From the NCBI GenBank assembly GCA_949775045.1, contig OX459107.1, forward strand, positions 14,389,679-14,453,678: a DNA stretch of 64,000 bases, in the 5' to 3' direction. How positions within the stretch are numbered: position 1 is the first letter of the stretch; every line of letters begins with the position of its first letter. Below, one piece after another: positions 36,533 through 48,816 of the stretch. The notes under the pieces were generated by a model, which had not been told where the DNA came from, did not search any database, and saw only the letters and a program-made list of their open reading frames with translations. This DNA comes from Metridium senile (Eukaryota > Cnidaria > Anthozoa > Actiniaria > Metridiidae). Both the position numbers and the translations under genes were made by a program.

Positions 36533-37671
36533 CCATGTGCTTTTCGGTCGGTCACGGGCTGAATGGCTACAATATTTCTTGCAACGAACGGGATGAATAC
36601 AGTATTTCTTGCAACAACGTCAAAATAATATCAATCCATTACAAGAAAAACTGTGTAATTTTCAACCTTGTGAAATTCGAAAAGATTTCTGGCTGGCAAA
36701 ATAAAGACGTGATTGAAAACTTGTTTACTGATCGTGGACTCGACGAGAAGATTCCGGGAAAGATTTAAATTTGAAGCTTGACTTCTGCGTTCATTTTCTC
36801 AATGAAAGTGTTTATTGAATGTGTTCTTGAATGACAAATATATCATTTAATTGGATGAGTTAAGGTGGTAGGATTGGATAAAATTGATTTTTTATGGAAA
36901 ATGTTTAAAATTACAAATAAACCTTTATATTCAACTTTATTTCATAGCAGCAAAGAAGATAAAATTTACTTTTCAGAAATGTAAAGAAAGGTGTGAAATT
37001 TCACAGCTAAGGTGTCAATATGGCACAGGAAACCCAGAGTTGAAATCAGACTTTTCTCAAAATAACTCGAAACTATTATTTCTGTTAAACAAACGATTAT
37101 CATATCCATAAATTACATTAAAAAAGGAAACTTTTCACTGTAGCCCGGAGCAAAAGGACTTATATTTTAAAAATGAGCGACATTTGACTTAAAATGGCTC
37201 GTACAATTTGGCTATTGATTCTTTCGTTCCGGGCTGCGGTGAAAACCTTTCTTTATACCTAAATTACATGTTTAGCAAGTTTCAAATTTTCTGTTAAGTT
37301 TCATGAATTTTACAGTCATTACAACACCATTGATTCCATAATACACCGTTTAAATTGGCCGTCAAAAGCTTAAATCACGTCGAATATCCGCCATTTTGTT
37401 TCATGTCAAAGGAAGTCAATGCTGCTTCGATACCCGATCGATAAAAGCCCGTAAAAGCCCGAATATCAATACCCTGGTCACCAGAGGCTTGACTAACTCT
37501 CTCCTTGCCACTTATCTTGAGCCGCGAAGCGGCGATTTTGAACCGCGGAGCGGCGAGCGAGCTGCGAAGCATATTATATAGTTAATAGTCACTAAATAAG
37601 AACTATTAGACAGTAAAAAATATATTTTATTTCACGGATTAAGTGTTTGCGCTCTACAATGATAGATAGTA
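36533..37671. other. Noncoding, nothing recognised
   Basis: Small open frames occur but show no domain, splice or repeat support. A GC-rich direct repeat of GAGCCGCGAAGCGGCGA type lies at 37510-37565. Confidence 0.4.
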
Positions 37672-37900
37672 TTTGCACTGTAAATCTTTACCTTAACACG
37701 GCGAGCTGTGGTCATCATGATCGTTTTCTGCCCTCAACAATCTGTGTTGGAACAAGCAGTACAGTTTTGATAGAGTTCCCGTGTATCAAATGATGTATTG
37801 TATATCAACAAACTATAATTACTATGTGTAACCTGATGAGCATCCTGTGTGAGTTTTATGCTTTGACCTAGAGCATAATTCGACCAGATCAATATCACAA
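37672..37900. repeat. Third fragment of the duplicated intergenic block
   Basis: Matches 28005-28225 and 33380-33600 (TATTTGCACTGTAAATCTTT onward). Confidence 0.85.
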
Positions 37901-37924
37901 GTACCACCGAGTATTGGCAGTGTA

Positions 37925-37978
37925 GTGGTGCTCATGATGATGATGATTATGGTGATGATGATGATGATGATGATAATG

Positions 37979-38011
<33 letters not shown>

Positions 38012-38755
38012 ATGGTGATGATAATGGTGATGATAATAATGATAATGATGATGGTGATGGTAATGATGATGATCATAATGGTGATGATGATAATGATAAT
38101 GGTGATAATGGTGATGATAGTAATGATAATGATGATGGTGATAATGATGATGGTGATAATGATAATAATGATGATGATGATGATGGTAATGATGATGATG
38201 ATAATGATGATGATCATAATGATGATGGTGATAATGATGATGATAATAATGATAATGATGATGGTGATAATGATGATGGTGATAATGATGATGGTGATAA
38301 TGGTGATGGTGATAATGATAATATTGATGATGATGATGGTAATGATGATGGTAATGATGATGATCATAATGATGATGATCATAATGATGATGATCATAAT
38401 GATGATGGTGATAATGATGATGGTGATAATGGTGATGGTGATAATGATAATATTGATGATGATGATGGTAATGATGATGATGATAATGATCATGATCATG
38501 ATGATGATGGTGATAATGACGATGATAATAATGATAATGATGATGGTGATAATGATGATGGTGATAATGATGATGATGATAATGATGATGATAATAATGA
38601 TGATGATAATAATGGTAATGATGATGGTGATAATGATGATGGTGATAATGATAATGATAATGATGATGATGATGGTAATGATGATGATCATAATGATGAT
38701 GATCATAATGATAATGGTGATAATGGTGATGATAGTAATGATATTGTTGACCACG
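37925..38755. repeat. (GATGAT/GATAAT)n microsatellite, about 830 bp
   Basis: ATG and ATA triplets in higher-order patterns. The long Ile-rich and Met-rich frames on both strands are artefacts. It lies just downstream of the SERAC1-like gene. Confidence 0.97.
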
Positions 38756-38832
38756 GCAGTTAGGGTCCTTTAGTAGTTCATTAGGTGAATAGCTTCAAAC
38801 AGTATAACACAGGAAGACCATTTAACCTTGTA

Positions 38833-40451
38833 TCATGGTTGAAGTATTCGTTGTATAAATTCTTTAGTATGATGATAGCGAGGGTCGATAGCGTTGACTG
38901 GTTTACACACATTGATATGATTAGTGTCCAGTGGATAATATTGACCATAACCGAAATCTGAAGACAACAAAAAGGAAAAAGTGAATGAATGAGATAATGG
39001 ACGAATGGATGGATAAATGAATAGTTGTGTGTGAATAAATGGATGGATGGATGAATGACTGGTTTGATTAATGAATGAATGAATGAATGGTTGGATTAAT
39101 GGATTAATGAATGAATGACTGGTTTGATTAATGAATGAATGAATGAATGAATGAATGGTTGGATTAATGGATTAATGAATGAATGACTGGTTTGATTAAT
39201 AAATGAATGAATGAATGAATGGTTGGATTAATGGATTAATGAATGAATGAATGGTTTGATTAATAAATGAATGAATGAATGGTTTGATTAATGAATGAAT
39301 GAATGGTTGGATGAATGGATTAATGAATGAATGACTGGTTTGATTAATGAATAAATGAATGGATGGATTAATGAATGAATGAATGAATGGATGAATGGAT
39401 TAATAAATGAATGGTTATGTGTGGATAAATGGATGGATGGATGAATCGTTGGACGGATGGATAGATAAATGAATGGATAAATAAACGAATGATTTGTTGG
39501 ATAAATGAATGAAAGAATGAATGGATGGATGGTTGGATTATATCCAGTGAATGAAAACAGGAATAAATTAGGAAGAGAGTGAGTAAACAAAAGACAGACA
39601 GACAGACATACAAACAAACAGACAGATTGACAGACAGACAGACAATCAGTCAGTCGAATAGACAAACATACAAACAAAAGACAAACATACAGACAGGCAG
39701 ATAGATAGATTGACAGACAGACAATCAGTCAGTCGAATAGACAGAAATACAGATAGACAGACAGTAAGCAAAAGACAGGCAGACAAACATACAGACAGGA
39801 AGAATGAGATTGACAGACAGACAATCAGTCAGACGAAGCGACAGACAGTAAGCAAAAGACAGACATATATCAGACGAATAGACAGACAGTAAACGGACAG
39901 ACAGACAGGTAGATAGATATAGTATACTAACTTACTGGCCGAGTCTTCATCAACCAGGACGTTGCTCCATAAGTAAGACAGCTTCATCGGGATCGTCTCA
40001 CCGATGCTTAAACATTCAAAATGTTTTTTTTATCGAGAAGAGTCGTGAATTTGCTGTGTAGATCAGAAAGATACGCAGAACCTGTGATGGACAGTAAAAT
40101 AGAGAATATGTACGTGAAATAGAGAGTCTGCACGTGAAATAGAGAATCTGTACGTGAAATAGAGAGTCTGCATGCCTATAATTTCTTCCCGTCTTGGAAT
40201 GACCTATCGCCTTGGACAACCTTTTTGAAATAGGTGTATGCCTATAATTTCTTTCCGTCTTAGAATGACCTATCGCCTTGGACAACCTTTTTGAAATAGA
40301 TGTATGCCATATATACTTACCCTGACAGAGTTCTTTGACTTCAACAGAAGGTAGTAACAAATACCGGGCCTGAGACGAGTACGATGCCAGGGCTGAGCCT
40401 CGGTGAGGTGTGCTGTAGAAAACTATGCCCTTTGTACGGTCACACAGACAC
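38833..40451 (-). CDS. SERAC1: SERAC1-like lipase, last three exons, frameshifted
   Basis: Exons 40321-40451, 39936-40081 and 38833-38957 have canonical borders. The first encodes [18 protein letters not shown] and [13 protein letters not shown], which closely follow the vertebrate SERAC1 order FYSxPHxGSxLAxYS - RYLLxPSxEVKEL. The last encodes [13 protein letters not shown], matching the conserved VNHLNICKP region and the family C-terminus. SERAC1 is an alpha/beta hydrolase acting in phospholipid exchange at mitochondria-ER contacts. In the middle exon the run of eight A (40024-40031) is one base short of keeping the frame between [10 protein letters not shown] and [15 protein letters not shown]. 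It is thus either a pseudogene or a homopolymer error. The exons with the serine nucleophile motif were not found upstream within the window. Confidence 0.75.
38980..39920. repeat. (GAAT/GGAT)n and (GACA)n arrays filling the last SERAC1-like intron
   Basis: 38990-39540 is ATGAATGA/ATGGATGG with a higher-order unit of about 60 bp. 39590-39920 is GACAGACA with AGTCAGTC interruptions. Small frames here are artefacts. Confidence 0.95.
40090..40312. repeat. Tandem repeats in a SERAC1-like intron
   Basis: A 20-bp unit (TACGTGAAATAGAGAGTCTG) is repeated four times at about 40095-40170. It is followed by two 77-bp units containing TGACCTATCGCCTTGGACAA. Confidence 0.8.
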
Positions 40452-40474
40452 CTAATGGAAGACAGTGGAAATCA

Positions 40475-40767
40475 AACTCATAAATATAAATAAATATTTT
40501 ACAACCATCACTCCCCGTTGGGGCTCTTCCGTGAGGTTCACTCACAATCACTACCACTACATTCCATATTTACAACACACAACTCTGCTCACATTTTGAT
40601 TTTTGCAGAGGGAGGAAAACCGGATAACCCGGAGAAAAACCCTCGTGGCATGAGAGAGAACAACACATCAAACAAAGTCAATTCACTCGTCACCCGAGCC
40701 GGGAATCGAACCCAGGTTACTATGGTGAAAGGCCCGCAGTGCTCTCACCGCTAGGCCACTCATGCCA
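40475..40767 (-). mobile_element. tRNA-derived SINE
   Basis: On the minus strand, from 40767, there is a tRNA-like head with A box (GGCCTAGCGGTGAGAGCAC) and B box (GGTTCGATTCC) at the correct spacing. The body contains GGGTTTTTCTCCGGGTTATC and GGTTTTCCTCCC, a conserved motif in several metazoan SINE families. The tail is ATAAAT-rich near 40480. RNA polymerase III would transcribe it. It lies just upstream of the first visible SERAC1-like exon. Confidence 0.8.
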
Positions 40768-40958
40768 CCCAGCCTAATAACGGCCAGTGACAAATAATAG
40801 GTCACATTGATGTTATATTGTTACTTTACGATGAGTTAGGTGATGGTGACCTTTACGGATATGATGATTGTAGGGCCCAACTTAGCCCCATTGAGTTAGA
40901 CGTCGAACTCTGCATACCAGCTCTTTATTGTATCTGACTACACGATTTTACATTAGAC

Positions 40959-41372
40959 CACAGACAGCCCAACTATTCTCTCTGAGGATTTTTTTAGTGA
41001 TAATAAAGTTATTTTTAACCGCGCGTCGAACGACATACATATTTAGTGCGCGGGTGGGGTTCCTGTGGTGTATTTGTTTGAATGCGCGCAGATGTGGGTT
41101 TTTGCAAGCAATTTTTCGGTCGCGCGGAATCGCACTTTTACGACAGTAATCGAAGAAAGTAGTATCTTGAATCCTACCCTCTTCGACACCGCACGACTTT
41201 CAAAAATTGCTTTCAAACAGCCACAGGAATCCCATCCGCGCGCATTAAAAAAAAAAAAATACACCACAGGAACCCCACCCGCGCACACAAATATATGTCG
41301 CTCGGCGCGCGGTTAAAAATAACTTTATTGTCATTAAAAAAATCCTCAGATAGAATAGTTGGGCTGCCTGTA
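40959..41372. mobile_element. 414-bp palindromic MITE with 7-bp target duplication
   Basis: The ends are CACAGACAGCCCAACTATTC and, inverted, TACAGGCAGCCCAACTATTC. Arms of about 190 bp include TAAAGTTATTTTTAACCGCG and CACCACAGGAACCCCACCC. The flanking repeat ATTAGAC is present at 40952-40958 and 41373-41379. Relatives are at 9228-9580 and 62360-63966. Confidence 0.85.
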
Positions 41373-41379
41373 ATTAGAC

Positions 41380-42118
41380 GGTATGACATACACACTTGAA
41401 TAAATTACAATAATTACAAAAGAAGGAATGTGACTTGGGACATCGAATAATACAATAAACAGAGAACTATAGAAAACACAAAATCAATAATATTCTTATC
41501 TAAATCTTTCGGGTTTTTTGTTAATCTACCACTTCTAGTGCGGCGGATCTGTACAATGATAAGTACTATATACAATGAGTGGCCGATCTGTATAAGATAT
41601 ACAGTGGCGAGTCGATCTCATATATACAGATCGGACACGAATATTGTATAGTACTTATGAAACTCCAACATTAGTTCTTTAATATTTTACTAAAATTGTC
41701 AACATAAAAGTAAATCTGGCCGAGAGAATTCAAGTTAAAACTTATGCAAATCAGGAAGAATCTGTATCGGATATACAACCTCCGTCACGGAGGAATTCTT
41801 TTGTCAATTGGTCATTAATTATTCATGAATTTTATAATGATGAGTTGGACAATGATAATGATGTTGATAGTGATGATAACGATAATGACGACACAAAAAA
41901 CTCAATATGATAATGATGATAACGAAGGTGGTGGTGGTAATAGCCTGCATAGCCTGGCTTTCTGGGGAAAGGGGGGGGGGGGGAGGGGGGAGAGAAGGAA
42001 GGGAGAGCCTGCCCGCAAGGCTGTCTTATTTAGTTAACCGCTAACTATTAAAAATAACGCACCGGAAGTAAGTAAGGGCTTACCAGAACTTCTCAGCTTG
42101 ATAACTGGCCTTGGCTGT
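41380..42118. other. Noncoding, short tandem motifs only
   Basis: 41540-41650 holds repeated GATCTGTA/TATACAGATCG segments. 41835-41940 is GATAATGATG-like. 41963-41999 is G-rich. No gene was seen. Confidence 0.5.
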
Positions 42119-44266
42119 GGCATGTTGTAAAACCTTGACTGGACTGGACTGAGAAAACCTGGACTGGACTGAGAAAACCTGGACTGTTGTAAAACCTGGA
42201 CTGAGAAAACCTGGACTGAGAAAACCTGGACTGTTGTAAAACCTGGACTGAGAAAACCTGGACTGAGAAAACCTGGACTGAGAAAACCTGGACTGTTGTA
42301 AAACCTGGACTATTGTAAAACCTGGACTGAGAAAATAATAATAATAAACGATAATAAATAATAATAATAACAATAATAAACATCGCAAAAAGCCTTTTAT
42401 AAACTCAAACATGTAACTTCTCGTCATCGGCATGAAGAATCTACTATCTATCTTGATCGAAGGCGGCTTCAAGATGGCTGATTCTCGTGTAGTAAGTGTT
42501 GAATTATTCATTATTGAATCCTGCCTGATTTAAACGCCAACTCTTCCATCCGTTTTCAAGATTAGCAGTGAATTAAAGTAATAATATATAATAATAATTT
42601 AATGTTTCTGATAGCGCAAAAATTCATTATAAAGTATATGATCTAATGCGCTTTATAAAATTTACAATTTAAAAACATGAAAAATCCTAGCTAAGCTAAA
42701 CTATACTACAATATTTATACGATATTCAAGCTCTACTATTTACATTTTAAATATTTACATTTATTGAATAGAAATTGGTTTAAATATAATAGGACAAAAT
42801 ATAAATTTTTGTCAAACAAAACAAAAAGTTCCTAAATAAAACAGAAAGAGCAGAATAATAAATAATAAAACTATCTAAAAATATGCTTTCTTAAACAAAT
42901 GGGTCTTTAATAGCTTCTTGAATGTTGTAATGCTGTTTGCAGACCTTATATACACGAGGAGTCCTAAGAGGGAGTTCATTCAATAATATTGGAGCTGCGA
43001 CCTTGAAGGCCCGGTCTCCCGTTGTCTTGCCTGATTTGATTTCAGGTCTAGCTAAAAGGTTGTTACTTATGGATCTAAGATTATACCGAGAATGTTTAAA
43101 ATATATCAGATTATTTAAATATGCAGGTGCGGTATACGTACCATGCATAGCCTTAAAAATAAATAAAATAACTTTGTAAATAATTCTAAATTTAACATGA
43201 AGCCAATGTAATTCTATCATTCAATACCGGAGTAATGTGAGAAAAGCGTGGCGTGTTTATGATAAGTCTTGCTGCTGCCATTTTGTGCGCGCTGAAGTGT
43301 GTTTATGTGAATTGCTGGTAGACCATACAAAAGCGAATTACAATAGTCTAATCGACTAATTACGAGAGCATGTACTATAGCGTCTTAGCAGCATCAACGG
43401 ATAAGAACTTACGTATGCGTCTAATATTGAATATTGAATAAAAAGCAGACTGACATGTCTTATTTATGTGGTATTTAAATTGAAAGTTACTATCGAACCA
43501 GACGCCAATTCAAGTACATGCTTTCTCTTCATTGAAGTAAATATTTGAATCAAGGCTGGGAAATTACATGTAAAATCAACCTTTTAAGCTTTGTTATTCA
43601 ACACTTTAAAAAGTTTATCTTACGAAATACTTGAATGGTGCAGGGAATACTCGAGATCTTTTTATGCCGTATTAGCCTCGAAACCGCTTAGTATATTCAC
43701 TCATTCTGTGTTAGCTCGTGAAAATGTAAGGCCGGGATTATAGAATACTTTGAAATCCCACGAGTTTTATACAAATATCGGCATATTTTACGCACTAAAT
43801 TGAGACTAGGAGAGCGCAAATAAGATCACTAGACTGGTCTAAATTTGTGAAAAAATCGGCTCAAAGATGCAATTCTTATATGACGCTCCAAAACGAAAAA
43901 ATGTAAGTTGATTCTAGCTAAGTACGACTGCAAGTAGTCCTTTCGTCTTCTAGCTACTATATTTCATGATGAAGTTGGCATTTGATTGAAATATTTACTT
44001 CAATGACGGGAAGTTACATGTTTGAGTTTATAAACGGCTTTTTGCGATGTTTATTATTGTTATTATCATTATTATTTATTATCGTTTATTATTATTATTT
44101 TCTCAGTCCAGGTTTTACAATAGTCCAGGTTTTACAACAGTCCAGGTTTTCTCAGTCCAGGTTTTCTCAGTCCAGGTTTTCTCAGTCCAGGTTTTACAAC
44201 AGTCCAGGTTTCTCAGTCCAGTCCAGGTTTTCTCAGTCCAGTCCAGTCAAGGTTTTACAACATGCC
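42119..44266. mobile_element. 2.1-kb element with tandem-repeat inverted ends and 9-bp duplication (Mutator-like)
   Basis: The ends are GGCATGTTGTAAAACC. Arms (42119-42440 and 43985-44266) contain repeated AAAACCTGGACTGAG units, then ATAATAATAA, then ATCGCAAAAAGCC. The direct repeat CTTGGCTGT flanks it exactly at 42110-42118 and 44267-44275. A 9-bp duplication with long inverted ends is typical of Mutator-like elements. No transposase is present; a LINE fragment sits inside. Confidence 0.85.
42570..43450 (-). pseudogene. LINE reverse-transcriptase C-terminal fragment
   Basis: 42891-43220 (minus) encodes ELHWLHVKFRIIYKVILFIF, followed by FKAMHGTYTAPAYLNNLI and GDRAFKVAAPILLNELPLRT. This is the conserved segment after the reverse-transcriptase domain of CR1/Jockey-like non-LTR retrotransposons. 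Further upstream (43240-43330) LQRAQN and AARLIINTPRFSHITPVL are in other frames, so there are frameshifts. The 3-prime untranslated part runs down to about 42570. Confidence 0.75.
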
Positions 44267-44920
44267 CTTGGCTGTACGTTGGTAGTTTAACTTTGAATAC
44301 GCCATGTCTTGTGAAAAAAATTACCCTCATAGAAAATCTAACATTCAAAGAACGATATGGGATAATTGTTTTTATTTCAAGTAAAAATAAAGTCAGGTTT
44401 TACGAGCGATGTATCGAACACTGAGACGGTTGTAATTCGAACCATCATGGCATAAACAACGGCTGCATGTGAGACAACAATAAAACCAGTTCGAATCATT
44501 AACCAAGAAAGCCGATAAGTCCGATGCATCATCTTCAAAATAACTATTATTCCACTCTAGCTTGGAACAAAGTGTGGAAATAAATGTAGCTTAGATTGAG
44601 GAACATTGAGAGAGTTATAGCTCGGCGAGAAATCTCGCTGGACCTAATATTATAACAGCATATCCGCTTCATCGGATAGATCGGCTGTCGTCAGGCCAAA
44701 AGAATTTACCTTACTTGAAAGTTGAGTAATACTCGCCGTTCACTAGCAAAACTATATATAAACATTTACAAGCAAAGAAACTGAATGAATGTGTGTTCTG
44801 TTTTCCGTCAGGATCCAAATATGTAAGTGTCTGCCAATCATTTGTCAATAATGAGCCAATCAGCATTTACGGTCGCCAGCATGTAAAATAGTACGACCAG
44901 TACTACCACTCCAACTTGGG

Positions 44921-45269
44921 TGGGGGTGTACCGCCGGGTCCTCAAAACCCTGACCCTATCCTAGACCTAGAATTTTGATTTCACATACCCTATCCCAGAC
45001 TAAACCTAAGAATTGTACACCCTATCCCAGACTAAAAAAACGCAAAAACGGTTATATTTGCCAATTGTTTAATTGAATTTAAATCGTTTTTTTGTGCCGG
45101 CAGAAAACGTAGCCTAGCAGGCCAAAACAACAGGCAAGATGTCAAAAAGATACCCTATCCCATAAAAAAACCTTACCCTACCCCAGACAAATTGTAAAAA
45201 AATGATACCCTACCCCAGACCTAAAAGCCGAAAAACCATACCATAATATAGGGGAGTACCCCCCGGGCT
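44921..45269. mobile_element. Short element with GGGGGTGTACC / GGGGAGTACC ends
   Basis: Inverted ends (GGGGGTGTACCGCCGGG and CCCGGGGGGTACTCCCC on the other strand) enclose repeated ACCCTATCCCAGACTAAA and TACCCTACCCCAGACCT motifs. Similar short elements are common in anthozoan genomes. It is noncoding. Confidence 0.65.
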
Positions 45270-45299
45270 TCGAGTCCCACAGTAACTCGTAGTTTCCAT

Positions 45300-46640
45300 A
45301 GAAACCACGAGTTAAAAATGATATTCATAGGAAAAGACGTTATCCACGAGTCGAGACCGAGAGGTTTAAATTTAGTCATGATAAAAGTTCATTGAACGGA
45401 TCCAAAAAAACCCCTATATTCTATGTTTTGTACAAAAATATCAAGGATTTAATGATGTAAATCCAAGTGAATCTTCATTTGCAGTTAAAAAACTCGTCAC
45501 GCCGTCGACGGTCGACATTATATTTCCTTTGTAAATTTCTCCTGAATTATCAATAAGTTTTCAATAGTTTTTTTTTCGAAAATTAACTATAATTATAAAA
45601 GTAAGAAGATGTTCAATATTTTCAAAAATAAGGATTTATAAAATTACTGATGAAGTGTTTTTTAGTTTTGCTTTGTATTTATCAGAGAAGAAAGTCCAAC
45701 TTCCATCATGACGATGAGTAATATATGGATGGCTGGATGAATGAACGGATGAATGAATAAGCAAATAAAAAAAGGATGGAAAGGAGAGGAAACCTGATAG
45801 AAATGAAAGAAATAAAAAAAAACACGAAAACAAAAACTCGATAAAAAAAGAAAATCGAAAGAAAATTTAAACTAGTTTTGTCTACAAAAACTGTGGAATC
45901 AGTGTCTTAAAAACTGCTTGACAATGAACACAGAAAAACGAACGCACTGGATCGATCGTAGAACAGGTACAACGTACGACTAGTTATGATCGCAAACAAA
46001 CTGCGCCGATCACGACATATACATGATATATGGTTTGATCATTTGATTTAATCCCACAAATTACAAAATTACAATAAAAGTACTATCAGATAATGTTATC
46101 ATATTTGCTTTGAAAACTAGAAAAAGGAGCAAATTAGGAGAAAAAAAGATCGGTAATATTAACAATATTAATAGATTCAAGTTTTCTGAAAGGGAAGCTG
46201 GTACGTTCATAAGACACGCCCATACCATTATGCAATATGAGCTCATTTTGAATTATTCATAGAAAACAATTTAACAGAATAACTTTCTAAAAATGATTTA
46301 TTTGACTTCTTACGCCCGCAGTGGAAAGTTCAAAGGTAAGATGAACAGTGTACACCAATGTTAAAAAATATAGTTTTAACTATTTTGTTTTTTGGCAGTA
46401 GTGATATCAGTGTAAACAATTTTTATTTGTGACTTTATTGATTGCTATCTTTTAAAAGGCATGTCTTGATTCTTATCCTGTGACTATAGGAATTTATCTA
46501 AGTTCAAAACCAAGTGAACTAATAATTATTATTGTTAATACTGACACTTTTTTTTATTGTTGTTTTCGTTTAACTAGTTGTAAATGAACTTTTTATTTGA
46601 ACAATTCTTTCAAGCTAGAGTACAAACACTAAAAGCGTGA
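45300..46640. repeat. Repeated block P, copy without the transposon
   Basis: Matches 48219-49221 and, after the transposon, 58977-59270. The stretch 46221-46330 between the two matching parts is present only here. It is noncoding apart from short simple repeats (GGATGAAT at 45725). It provides a pre-insertion reference for the transposon at 49222. Confidence 0.85.
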
Positions 46641-47089
46641 AACATAAATAGTACTAAACTGTGATATTCTATGCTAGAGTGCAAACAATATAACCGTGAA
46701 ACATTAACAAACTAATTTTGCTAAATTTCACTAAATTAGTCTATTTTACTATTTTGTACAAATTAGTAATTAGTAAATTTAGTGTGCACGTGCAATCACT
46801 GAACCGCGATTAAAGTTAGCACCAAATTGCGCACGTCCATAACTCGAGCACGCGAGCATGGGATTTTGTTTGGAGCTAATTAAAGCATGAATATCTAGAA
46901 TGCAGCAGTTTGACCTAGTCTAAATATCGTGGAAATAGTTTCAAGATCCATTACAGAAGCGAATGGAGGTCATTGTTACGTTTATTGACGTTTAAAGCCA
47001 GCCAGAGTACGTATTTATAATGTGAACTACATGCAATAGAGTGAGTGACACTTATTCTTTAGTGTAACTTGATTTTGCAATAGCGCAAA

Positions 47090-47530
47090 GGAATGAAGAC
47101 TCGAAAACGATTTTACTTTGTGTATTGTGATTAGTCTAGCTTTAGATGTGTCTTGTGTTTTGATTTTGCAGCAGTGCGAAGGAATAGAGACTCGAAAACA
47201 ATTTCACTTGTGTATTGTGGTTATTTAGCTCTAGATGTGTCATGTGTCTTGATTTTGCAGCAGCGCCGGCGAAGGAAAATGCACTCGAAAACAATTTCAC
47301 TTGTGTATTGTGGTTATTTAGCTCTAGATGTGTCATGTGTCTTGATTTTGCCGCAGCGCAAACCAATAAAGACTCAAAAACGATTTTACTTGCATATTGT
47401 AGTTATTTTAGCTTTAGCTGTGTCTTGATTTTGCGGCAGCGCAACCGAATAAAAAGTGATTTTACTTGCATATTGTAGTTATTTTAGCTTTAGTTGTGTC
47501 TTGATTTTGCTGCAGCGCAAACGAATAGAC
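47090..47530. repeat. Minisatellite with about 90-bp unit
   Basis: Five units contain TGTGTATTGTGGTTATTTAG, TGTGTCTTGATTTTGC and GCAGCGCAAACGAATA. Later units are shortened. Confidence 0.9.
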
Positions 47531-47769
47531 TTACAGTGCGACTACTCCAACCAAGGCCACCCAAACAAATTTTTCACAAATCATCCAATCACATTCAAGT
47601 ATCTAAACAATAGAATTACAGGATTGATGATTCAGTAAATTTCACTGTCGAAATATAATGTCAAAGTGTCTACAAAAAACATCAGAATTATCTTGACAGT
47701 TGTAAAGGGATTGAATAATTTGTGACAAATTTTGTTTGGGTGGCCTTGGTTCGAGTAGTCGCACTGTAA
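47531..47769. mobile_element. Nested foldback MITE
   Basis: The ends are TTACAGTGCGACTACTCCAA and its near complement, with further pairing through CCAAGGCCACCCAAACAAA. Confidence 0.8.
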
Positions 47770-48001
47770 AAACAATTTTACTTGCATATTGTGCGCTAGG
47801 ACACTTGGCTGATTGCACGTGCACACTACTGAATTTAGTCTATTCACGCTTCGACTATTTTTCACTAATTTCTACTAAATTTCGACTAATTAGTTTTTGT
47901 GTTTCACGGTTATATTGTTTGCACTCTAATTCTATTGTTTTCTATAGTTTAATTAGCTTTATTTGGTATTACTTGTTTCACGGGTATATTATTTGCACTC
48001 T

Positions 48002-48761
48002 ACCAACTCACTGAATAACAAATGTTTTTAATGTAAAACATTAACTGAATTTTGTTATCGATATTATCAATATAATTGACCGTTAACTAAACAATTAAAA
48101 CTGTTAAAAATGATATTCATAGATGACACAAACTTATATCAAAAATATTTTACACATAAAAATTTTACTTTATATTACATGTATACTAAAATATTTACAT
48201 TAAGTAATATCTAGTTTAATAAACGAGAAAGGGTGTTTTACCAGGATTTCAAACCACGAGTCGAAACCGAGAGGTTTTAGTCCTGATAAATACGGTATGC
48301 GAGTTTATTGATTGAACGGATCCAAAAAACCACAACTTAGTATATTTAGGTTTTGCACCAAAATATCAAGAATTTGCGAGCTTTTTCTAAAGAAAATACA
48401 GGTTAAAATTAATGTAGATTAAAGTGAATCTTCACAGTTGCAGTTGAAACACTCGTCACGGTCATTATATTTCTTTTGTAAATTTCTCCTGAATTATCAA
48501 TGAGTTTTTCAAGAGTTTTTTTTTTCCAAAATTAAGTATAATTATAAAAGTAAGAAGATGTTGAATATTTTCAAAAATAAGGATTTATAAAATTACTGAT
48601 GAAGTGTTTTTTTTTAGTTTTGCTTTGTTTTTATTTAAAAAAAGTCTAACTCCCATCATCACTCAGGATGAGTAATATTATGGTTGAATGGTTGGATGAA
48701 TGAACGGATGGATAAATATAATAATCAAATAAAGAAGTACAGAAAGGAAACCTGAATCGAA

Positions 48762-48816
<55 letters not shown>

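Larger units (their letters stand above)
46616..48001. mobile_element. 1.4-kb element with doubled TAGAGTGCAAAC ends
   Basis: The outer pair is TAGAGTACAAACACTAAAAG (46616) and TGTTTCACGGGTATATTATT...CTCTA (ends 48001). A second, inner pair is at 46675 and 47928 (TAGAGTGCAAACAATATAAC). The inside has a 5-unit minisatellite (47090-47530) and a nested MITE. A 36-bp remnant of the same left end is at 59241. Confidence 0.7.

Noticed and set aside
36535..36768. 77-aa plus frame
   Set aside because: No recognisable domain, no splice context, composition like the surroundings.
37822..38773. Ile-rich and Met-rich frames of about 300 aa on both strands
   Set aside because: They are produced by the ATG/ATA microsatellite.
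39288..39677. Frames of [10 protein letters not shown] and SVCLSVCL type in the SERAC1-like intron
   Set aside because: Translations of ATGA/ATGG and GACA repeats.
40475..40767. Functional tRNA gene
   Set aside because: The tRNA-like head is followed by a conserved SINE body and an ATAAAT-rich tail.
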